From assembly GCA_023251285.1 (NCBI GenBank), contig JAHEZB010000097.1, positions 1-7,086 of the forward strand: DNA of 7,086 nt. The letters are read 5' to 3'. Positions 1 through 4,360 of the stretch are shown here, one piece after another (within the stretch, counting starts at the first letter, position 1; the number at the start of each line of letters is the position of its first letter). Source of the stretch: Chitinophagaceae bacterium (GTDB taxonomy: Bacteria; Bacteroidota; Bacteroidia; Chitinophagales; Chitinophagaceae). A program made the translations under genes and the position numbers. The notes below the pieces were generated by a model. That model had not been told where the DNA came from and searched no databases. It worked only from the letters and a program-made list of their open reading frames with translations.

Positions 1-347
1 AAGCCGATAAAACACAAATAAACCGGTTGTTTACAAACCTTCTTCAAAACGCGGTACAATCTGTTCCGGATTACAGGCATATCATGATAGATATTAAAAG
101 TGAGTTGCTTGATGATAAAGTTTTAATCTCGGTGAAGGATAATGGAAATGGAATTGAAGCAGAAAAGATCAATAAAATATTCACCCCAAACTTCACCACC
201 AAAACGTCCGGAACCGGCCTTGGCCTTGCAATGTGCAAAGGAATTGTTGAAACGCTAAACGGTAAAATATGGTTTGAAACAAAAGAAGGAGAGTGGACAT
301 GTTTCTTTGTAGAATTGCCTGTTTATGTTCCTGTCTCTTCTGAATAG
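1..347 (+). CDS. Sensor histidine kinase, C-terminal ATP-binding domain (5' partial)
   Basis: The reading frame is open from the window edge (first whole codon at position 3) to a TAG at 345-347, giving 114 visible residues. They cover most of a HATPase_c (GHKL) domain, which binds ATP and phosphorylates the His of the kinase's own dimerisation domain. The N box is NLLQNA, with the Mg-binding Asn at visible residue 16. The G1 box is DNGNGI (46-51), the F box IFTPNFTTK (59-67) and the G2 box GTGLGL (70-75), all intact. The TTG at 27 is not the start, because the N box begins upstream of it. The sensor, linker and phospho-accepting His regions are outside the window, so the signal cannot be named. 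The Q-I-N-R-L-F-T-N-L-L spacing resembles NtrY/PAS-type kinases, which is only an inference. No response regulator follows; the next gene is convergent, so any partner must lie upstream or elsewhere. Confidence 0.93.
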   Translation, partial: ADKTQINRLFTNLLQNAVQSVPDYRHIMIDIKSELLDDKVLISVKDNGNGIEAEKINKIFTPNFTTKTSGTGLGLAMCKGIVETLNGKIWFETKEGEWTCFFVELPVYVPVSSE

Positions 348-538
348 AGTTTTAAGTAATCGGGCTAACGGAAAAATATCCATGAAAAAAATGTTGAAGC
401 AGAGCAACAAATAATGAAGATTCTTATTTTTTTTAGGGCAATAGTAAATAAGAAGTTGCAGTTATCTAATCAGATCTACTAACGGTAAGTCACAAACGAA
501 AATAATATTCGCAGCAAAAAGACAAATAGCTGCGATTC
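348..538. other. Convergent intergenic region
   Basis: This 191-bp gap lies between the kinase stop and the PolX-like gene stop. It holds a 7-bp inverted repeat at its right end (listed separately) and an unsupported 10-codon ORF at 382-414. A T-run near 427-434 lacks a convincing GC stem before it, so no clear terminator for the kinase gene can be called. Confidence 0.6.
509..535 (-). terminator. Possible terminator of the PolX-like gene
   Basis: TCGCAGC at 509-515 and its exact reverse complement GCTGCGA at 529-535 form a 7-bp stem with a 13-nt loop. It starts four bases past the PolX-like stop codon. On the minus strand the stem is followed by a moderately T-rich run (ATATTATTTT). The loop is long and the T-tract broken, so this could be a weak or bidirectional terminator shared by the two convergent genes, or only an mRNA 3'-end hairpin. 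Confidence 0.4.
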
Positions 539-2206
539 CTATTTTATCATCGTTAAATAATCTTCAAACTCTTTCAAACTAAAACTGCTTAAATTATTTT
601 TTGCAGTTACCATTCCTTTCTGTGCTACAAGTACCCCATACCTGGTGTTTTGAAATTCCCCGATTGAATGAGCATCGGGATCGATCGATAGTAAAACATT
701 TTTTGAAAGAGCATATTCAATCCATTGCCATCTCATATCGAGCCTTCTTGGGTGAGCATTGATCTCAATCACCACTTTGTTTTCAGCGCATGCATCTATA
801 ATCTTTTTATAATCTACAGAATATCCTTTCCTGCTCAGTAAAAGTCTTCCTGTCATGTGGCCAAGAATCGTAGTGAATGGATTTTCAATTGCTTTTAATA
901 GACGCATCATTGCTTTCTGCTCATTCATTTTCAAATTTGAATGAACAGAAGCAATTACCAAATCGAAAGTAGAAAGAACCGAATCGGTGTAATCGAGATT
1001 TCCATCACTGAGAATGTCGCTTTCAATACTTTTAAATACTTTGAATGGATAAAGTTTTTTATTCAGTTCATCTATTAGCTGATGCTGCTGAATTATTTGC
1101 TCTTCGCTCAAACCATGCGCATAATTTGCGGCTTTACTGTGGTCGCTAATTACCAGATATTCTTTTCCGTTTTTCATGCACGCTACAGCTAACTGTTCAA
1201 TCGTGTTAATGCCATCGCTCCAATTACTATGGCAGTGAATAATTCCCTTTATATCATCCGGCTGTATTACTTCAGGAATTTTATTGTCGGCAGCAACTGC
1301 TATTATAGATTTATTTTCTCTTAAAAAAGCAGGAACATATTCGATTGCAGCTTGTTTAAAGATATCTGTATCATTGGTTGCTTTTTGAAAATTAATGTTT
1401 TGAAAATCTTTTTTAAATGCAGTAATAAAATCAGCAGAACCGGTTGTTTCAAAAACTTTTTTTACAAAATGAATTTCATCTGTTGGGTGCAATTTGACTT
1501 TTATCCCATCATTGTATTTGTACAAAATGCTTTCATTATCATTTTCTAAAAATTCAAATTCATCCAATAGTTCTAATTTTTTAATAATTACTTTTTCAGA
1601 AAAAGGAATGACATATTCAAGCATATCAACGGTTTCCGTATGTCGTGCTATATCTCCGGTTAATTTTATTTTTTCTGAAGAAAACGACTTTTGTAAAAAG
1701 CTTTCAAGATCCGATGCGAGTTGGTCTACCTGTGCAAATAAAAAGCTTCCCTGTTGTCGCAAATAAAATTCAATGGATTCGATAACATTGTCCTGGGTTT
1801 TCTTTCCAAAACCTTTATAAAGAAGCAAACGATTTTCATTGCATGCATATAAGAGTTCACCGATATTTTCAATGCACATTTCTTTCCAGATCAGCGAAAT
1901 TTTTTTTGGTCCCAGTCCTTTAATTTTTAACATTTCAAAAATGCCTTCTGGTGTTTTTAAAATTAAATCTTCAAGAATTTTCATTTTTCCAGTTGATAAA
2001 ATTTCAACAATCTTCTGTGCAATTGCTTCGCCTATTCCATTTATTTTAGAAATGGATTCTTCAGAAAGCGTTTGCAGCTCGACCGTTAGTTGACTTATTT
2101 TATACGCAACAACCGAATATGTTTTTGCTTTGAAATTGTTTTCATCATGTATGTCCATCAATTTGGAAAGTAATGAAAACTGGTGTGCAATTTCTTTATT
2201 ATTCAT
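539..2206 (-). CDS. polX: PolX-like protein with PHP nuclease domain; polymerase site degenerate
   Basis: This 555-residue protein matches the length and domain order of bacterial PolX (B. subtilis YshC is about 570). An N-terminal 8-kDa-like region (1-45) is followed by helix-hairpin-helix motifs at about 52-70 (NGIGEAIAQKI), 93-107 (KGLGPKKI) and 127-145 (KGFGKKT). A polymerase-X core spans about 150-300, and a C-terminal PHP domain spans about 318-550. In the PHP domain all expected metal ligands are visible: H324 and H326 (HCHSNWSDG), D331, H356 (SDHS), E395, H422 (ASVHS), H450 (GHMTGR), D511 and H513 (DPDAHS). This part of PolX is known to act as a Mn-dependent 3'-5' exonuclease and AP endonuclease in DNA repair. 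In the polymerase core, the positions of the three catalytic Asp appear to be M195, E197 and K238, and GS at the start of the palm motif is GD (184-185). Nucleotide addition is therefore unlikely, while nuclease activity is likely. The start ATG has no Shine-Dalgarno. A possible -7-like TATATTTA (2218-2211) sits just before it and would give a very short leader. The symbol is by homology only. Confidence 0.9.
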   Translation of the reverse strand: MNNKEIAHQFSLLSKLMDIHDENNFKAKTYSVVAYKISQLTVELQTLSEESISKINGIGEAIAQKIVEILSTGKMKILEDLILKTPEGIFEMLKIKGLGPKKISLIWKEMCIENIGELLYACNENRLLLYKGFGKKTQDNVIESIEFYLRQQGSFLFAQVDQLASDLESFLQKSFSSEKIKLTGDIARHTETVDMLEYVIPFSEKVIIKKLELLDEFEFLENDNESILYKYNDGIKVKLHPTDEIHFVKKVFETTGSADFITAFKKDFQNINFQKATNDTDIFKQAAIEYVPAFLRENKSIIAVAADNKIPEVIQPDDIKGIIHCHSNWSDGINTIEQLAVACMKNGKEYLVISDHSKAANYAHGLSEEQIIQQHQLIDELNKKLYPFKVFKSIESDILSDGNLDYTDSVLSTFDLVIASVHSNLKMNEQKAMMRLLKAIENPFTTILGHMTGRLLLSRKGYSVDYKKIIDACAENKVVIEINAHPRRLDMRWQWIEYALSKNVLLSIDPDAHSIGEFQNTRYGVLVAQKGMVTAKNNLSSFSLKEFEDYLTMIK

Positions 2207-2363
2207 GTGGTAAATATAAAAAATCCAAAGGCAGATAACGTAAATGAGAGAGTGAAATATTTCAGGAACAATCGCTGAAGTCCTTGTCTTTACTGCATTT
2301 CCATGAAGAATAAAAAAAGTCCCGAAATTTCGGGACTTTGAATTATCTGCAAGAAAAAATAAA
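2207..2363. other. Intergenic region between the PolX-like and KKAAP-protein genes
   Basis: It contains the 5' flank of the PolX-like gene (right to left, no convincing -33/-7 pair) and the palindromic terminator of the upstream minus-strand genes. I see no other gene in it. Confidence 0.6.
2311..2339 (-). terminator. Strong intrinsic terminator (24-bp perfect palindrome)
   Basis: Positions 2316-2339 are a perfect palindrome with half-site AAAGTCCCGAAA, so the RNA can form a GC-containing stem (GUCCCG/CGGGAC). Read on the minus strand, the stem runs directly into seven T residues (2318-2312), the layout of a Rho-independent terminator. It lies 25 bases past the stop of the 54-residue KKAAP-repeat gene and should end transcripts from rplU-rpmA and/or that gene before they enter the PolX-like gene. 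On the plus strand only three T follow, so plus-strand action is less likely. Confidence 0.88.
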
Positions 2364-2528
2364 TTATTTTTTCTTAGGAGCAGCTTTTTTAGCGGCAGCT
2401 TTTTTAGGAGCGGCGGCTTTTTTAGGAGCAGCTTTTTTAGGAGCGGCTTTCTTTGCGGCGGCGGCCTTTTTAGGTGCAGCCTTTTTTGCAGCGGCTTTTT
2501 TAGGAGCGGCTTTTTTTGCAGTTGCCAT
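2364..2528 (-). CDS. Lysine/alanine-rich histone H1-like small basic protein
   Basis: ATG at 2528-2526 opens a 54-residue frame ending in TAA at 2366-2364. By my count the protein has 25 Ala, 21 Lys and 6 Pro, plus one Met and one Thr. After MATA it consists of nine 5-6-residue units of the KKAAP/KKAAA type, six of them ending in Pro, and a final KKK. This is the composition of eukaryotic histone H1 tails and of bacterial H1-like proteins (Chlamydia Hc2, Bordetella BpH1), which bind DNA non-specifically and compact the nucleoid. RNA or ribosome binding is an alternative given its place next to L21 and L27. It has no acidic or hydrophobic core residues, so it should be disordered. Codon choice varies within repeats (GCC/GCT/GCA, AAA/AAG), arguing for selection on the protein and against simple DNA slippage. 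The frame is followed by a strong terminator and preceded by a promoter-like pair. The hydrophobic Phe/Ala-rich frame on the opposite strand is its shadow. Confidence 0.85.
   Translation of the reverse strand: MATAKKAAPKKAAAKKAAPKKAAAAKKAAPKKAAPKKAAAPKKAAAKKAAPKKK
2371..2516 (-). repeat. Imperfect 15/18-bp tandem repeat encoding KKAAP units
   Basis: Within the small basic protein gene the minus strand repeats units close to AAAAAAGCYGCYCCT, 15 bp with 18-bp variants that add one Ala codon. Nine complete units can be counted. Third-position changes between units show that the array is diverged rather than freshly expanded, but length variation between strains is plausible. Confidence 0.8.
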
Positions 2529-2561
2529 GTTTTTAGAATTTAATTGTTAGTAAATAAAAAT

Positions 2562-2592
2562 TAAAAATAAAAACATTTTGTTAACTGCCAAA
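2562..2592 (-). promoter_or_regulatory. Candidate promoter for the KKAAP-repeat gene
   Basis: On the minus strand TTTG (2592-2589) is followed after exactly 19 bases by TATTTTTA (2569-2562). This fits the Bacteroidota -33/-7 arrangement (TTTG, about 19 bases, TAnnTTTG) apart from the last base. The leader would be about 25-30 nt, AT-rich, with no Shine-Dalgarno. The stretch is so AT-rich that chance matches are likely, and read-through from rpmA is equally possible. Confidence 0.4.
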
Positions 2593-2610
2593 ACTTATTT
2601 GAAAAAAAAA

Positions 2611-2877
2611 TTATGCAGTTGCTTCTGAAGCCTTGACAGAAACGATGGTTTTATCACCTTTTGTCTTCCTGAATTCAACAACACCATCAGCTGTAGCGAA
2701 GATGGTAAAGTCTTTTCCAAGTCCTACATTTTTACCAGGATGATAAACGGTTCCGCGTTGGCGGAGAATAATATTTCCTGAGGTAGCAGCCTGGCCACCA
2801 AAAATTTTTACACCTAATCTTTTACTTTGTGAATCACGTCCGTTTTTTACTGAACCTTCACCTTTTTTATGTGCCAT
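2611..2877 (-). CDS. rpmA: 50S ribosomal protein L27
   Basis: This 88-residue protein matches L27 over its whole length (E. coli L27 has 85). The N-terminus [16 protein letters not shown] is the flexible arm that reaches the peptidyl-transferase centre and contacts tRNA. The family core [11 protein letters not shown] (20-30), the [10 protein letters not shown] segment and [11 protein letters not shown] are all present. There is no cleavable leader of the Firmicutes type, since the protein begins directly with MAHKKG. The usual second-arm residues GAGS/TKNGRES read [11 protein letters not shown] here, a mild variation. The gene follows rplU after 63 bp in the same direction, the standard rplU-rpmA pair. 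The start has no Shine-Dalgarno but sits after an A/T-rich stretch. Nine T follow the stop codon without a good hairpin, so transcription probably continues towards the KKAAP gene. Confidence 0.98.
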   Translation of the reverse strand: MAHKKGEGSVKNGRDSQSKRLGVKIFGGQAATSGNIILRQRGTVYHPGKNVGLGKDFTIFATADGVVEFRKTKGDKTIVSVKASEATA

Positions 2878-2918
2878 GATTTTTTAATTAAAACTGTTCA
2901 AATTGAAATGAATATTTT

Positions 2919-2939
2919 CATTGCCGTATAACGGTAATG
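2919..2939 (-). promoter_or_regulatory. Hairpin in the rplU-rpmA spacer
   Basis: CATTGCCGT (2919-2927) and ACGGTAATG (2931-2939) form a 9-bp inverted repeat with a 3-base loop and one non-complementary position, which gives an A-C mismatch in the minus-strand RNA. It starts one base past the rplU stop codon. No T-run follows on the minus strand, so it is not a standard terminator. It may be a processing site, a 3'-end stabiliser for rplU, or a spacer structure tuning rpmA expression. Confidence 0.45.
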
Positions 2940-2940
2940 G

Positions 2941-3246
2941 CTATGCGATTTCTGTAACTTTAATATGAGTGTACTGAGTGCGATGGCCATGTTTTTTTCT
3001 AAAACCTTTTCTTCTTTTCATTTTAAAAGCAATCACTTTTTCACCCTTAACCAATTCATTTATAATTTCTGCTTTTACTTTTATAGCAGCATCACCATTG
3101 ACAGAAATCTTTCCATCGTTGTCATGCAAAAGCACTTCAGAAAATTCCACCTGATCACCTTGTTTTCCTGCAAGATGAGGTACATACAAACTTTGGCCTG
3201 GCGTTACTTTAAATTGCTGACCGGCGATTTTTACTATAGCAAACAT
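2941..3246 (-). CDS. rplU: 50S ribosomal protein L21
   Basis: The 101-residue protein begins MFAIVKIAGQQFKV, the normal L21 start, and ends with the conserved basic segment FKMKRRKGFRKKHGHRTQYTHIKV that binds 23S rRNA (E. coli L21 has 103 residues). L21 is a large-subunit protein contacting 23S rRNA and L20. The frame can be extended nine codons to a TTG at 3273, but that codon lies inside the predicted -7 promoter element and the extra residues do not match the family, so the ATG at 3246 is chosen. It is the first gene of the rplU-rpmA operon. The region between promoter and start is about 20 nt and contains a small A/T hairpin instead of a Shine-Dalgarno. Confidence 0.97.
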   Translation of the reverse strand: MFAIVKIAGQQFKVTPGQSLYVPHLAGKQGDQVEFSEVLLHDNDGKISVNGDAAIKVKAEIINELVKGEKVIAFKMKRRKGFRKKHGHRTQYTHIKVTEIA

Positions 3247-3278
3247 ACTTTTCCAATTTTTTTTGGAGTGCAAATGTA
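3247..3278 (-). promoter_or_regulatory. rplU promoter -7 element and short structured leader
   Basis: TACATTTG on the minus strand (3278-3271) is an exact TAnnTTTG -7 box. No clean TTTG lies 19 bases upstream; TTTC at a 21-base spacing is the nearest match. A start of transcription near 3265 would leave a leader of about 20 nt. Most of that leader can fold as UCCAA-AAAAAA-UUGGA, five pairs ending a few bases before the ATG. A leader that short, or its hairpin, could matter for L21 translation control, but no family leader motif is recognised. Confidence 0.65.
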
Positions 3279-3377
3279 AGGGAATTAAAAATAATTTCTG
3301 AAACTAAATTGTATTAAAAACCGCATTTTGCAATTTTTAAGATAAAATACTGTAATCCAACAAATAAAAGATAATGC

Positions 3378-3410
3378 TTTTGTAAAATTAAAAGTGGTTT
3401 TTTACTTTCG
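3378..3410 (+). promoter_or_regulatory. Promoter of the acyltransferase gene
   Basis: TTTTG (3378-3382) and TACTTTCG (3403-3410) are separated by 20 bases, matching the Bacteroidota -33/-7 pattern except for C in place of T near the end of the -7 box. The GC-rich bases after it (CCGCG) resemble a typical initiation zone. Transcription would begin about 3412-3417, leaving a leader of only about ten bases before the ATG at 3428. Confidence 0.65.
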
Positions 3411-3422
3411 CCGCGTAAAATT

Positions 3423-3431
3423 ATGGAATGA
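3423..3431 (+). promoter_or_regulatory. Two-codon upstream ORF overlapping the acyltransferase start
   Basis: The sequence ATGGAATGA contains ATG GAA TGA, whose stop overlaps the ATG of the next gene in an ATGA arrangement. With almost no leader and no Shine-Dalgarno, ribosomes could start at 3423, stop, and re-start at 3428, or the first ATG may compete with the real start. Whether it is used cannot be judged from sequence; a chance ATG is also plausible. Confidence 0.3.
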
Positions 3432-4195
3432 CCAGTTTTAAAAAGATTTTTCGGTTTTTATTCAGTATTTATGGCTTCGCTGTTTTTTTACTTTGGATGT
3501 TCATTTTGCTTCCTTTATTTATTTGGGCTTTTTTGCAAGAACCAGTGAAAGGTGGGAATTTGATATATAAATTTTCCCGCTTTTGGGCTGACGCCTTTTT
3601 TTTAATGCTCGGCATAAAACATTGGAATATATATGAAGCGCCTTTCGACAGAAACGCTGAATATATTTTTGTAAGCAATCATATTTCTTATTTGGATATC
3701 CCGATGATGATGAAAGTGATCAGACGACAGAAAATCCGCATTTTAGGAAAAGCCGAAATGAATAAAATTCCAGTGTTTGGGTGGATCTATAAAAGAGGAA
3801 CAGTATCGGTTGATCGCAATAGTGCACACGCTCGATCCAAAAGTATCCATAAATTAATTCGATTTATCCATCAAAAAATTTCTGTTTTTATTTGCCCTGA
3901 GGGAACGTTCAACATGACTCATCAACCATTAAAGAAGTTTTACGATGGCGCTTTTAAAATTGCTATTGAAACCCAGAAACCGATACAGCCTATTTTATTT
4001 TTAGACACTTACGACCGCCTCGGTTATGAAAGTATATTTTCTTTAAATCCCGGCAAATGCCGTGGCGTGTATCTTTCCCCAACTTCTACAGAAGGTTTGA
4101 CCCTGAATGATGTTTCTTTATTGAAAGAAAAAATTTTTAAACAAATGGAAGATGCTTTGATCAGATATAAAGTAAGTTGGATTAAACAACTGTAA
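3428..4195 (+). CDS. 1-acyl-sn-glycerol-3-phosphate acyltransferase (PlsC family)
   Basis: This 255-residue membrane-bound acyltransferase probably transfers an acyl chain to lysophosphatidate or a related lysolipid, giving phosphatidate for membrane lipid synthesis at the inner membrane. A hydrophobic segment at about 13-36 should anchor it. Motif I NHISYLD (84-90) has the HX4D pair H85/D90. Motif II is the region KIPVFGWIYKRGTVSVDR (113-130). Motif III is CPEGTFN (156-162), with Phe in place of the Arg often found after EGT. Motif IV is PIQPIL (185-190). The start at 3428 gives a normal anchored N-terminus; no in-frame upstream ATG fits better. It has its own promoter, divergent from rplU, and no visible terminator after it. 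The exact acyl acceptor is not certain: many Bacteroidota carry several PlsC paralogues, some acting on ornithine or amino-acid lipids. Confidence 0.92.
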   Translation: MTSFKKIFRFLFSIYGFAVFLLWMFILLPLFIWAFLQEPVKGGNLIYKFSRFWADAFFLMLGIKHWNIYEAPFDRNAEYIFVSNHISYLDIPMMMKVIRRQKIRILGKAEMNKIPVFGWIYKRGTVSVDRNSAHARSKSIHKLIRFIHQKISVFICPEGTFNMTHQPLKKFYDGAFKIAIETQKPIQPILFLDTYDRLGYESIFSLNPGKCRGVYLSPTSTEGLTLNDVSLLKEKIFKQMEDALIRYKVSWIKQL

Positions 4196-4336
4196 GACTT
4201 ACTGAAGGTATTGCTCTTTCATCAAGTTATTTTTACCGCTTTAATCATGCCATTCACCGAAAAGCTGTGTTCATTAAAAATTATTTCAGGTTACTTTTGC
4301 TCTCTGAAATTTTATAAGTAGCACATTAGAATTTAA
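4196..4336 (+). promoter_or_regulatory. Intergenic region with candidate ABC operon promoter
   Basis: The stretch holds TACTTTTG at 4292-4299, an exact TAnnTTTG -7 box, about 60 bases before the ABC gene start. The -33 region has only weak matches (TGTGTTC near 4266-4272). No hairpin terminator for the acyltransferase gene is evident, so read-through is possible. Nothing else is seen in this stretch. Confidence 0.55.
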
Positions 4337-4355
4337 TTTTTTTCATTGAAAAAAA
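4337..4355 (+). promoter_or_regulatory. A/T hairpin directly before the ABC exporter start
   Basis: Seven T plus C (4337-4344) are exactly complementary to G plus seven A (4348-4355), an 8-bp stem with an ATT loop. GGTGA and then the ATG follow at once. The stem pairs the A-rich stretch that favours translation initiation in Bacteroidota, so it could reduce initiation. It is weak thermodynamically (one G-C pair). Confidence 0.45.
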
Positions 4356-4360
4356 GGTGA

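Noticed and set aside
382..414. 10-codon plus-strand ORF in the convergent gap
   Set aside because: It has no ribosome-binding sequence, recognisable promoter or family match, and is short enough to occur by chance in AT-rich DNA.
2338..2550. Plus-strand 70-residue Phe/Ala/Gly-rich hydrophobic frame, looking like a small membrane protein
   Set aside because: It is the exact antisense of the KKAAP repeat gene; AAAAAAGC units read backwards give Phe/Leu/Ala repeats. The minus frame has the better start, stop, terminator and composition, and the plus frame spans the terminator.
2602..2640. Terminator directly after rpmA (nine T on the minus strand)
   Set aside because: The only hairpin before the T-run is GCTT-CAG-AAGC, four pairs located inside the coding end and eight or more bases from the T-run, too weak to call.
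3247..3273. Nine-codon N-terminal extension of L21 from a TTG
   Set aside because: The TTG lies in the predicted -7 box and the added residues do not match the L21 family, which starts MFAIV/MYAIV.
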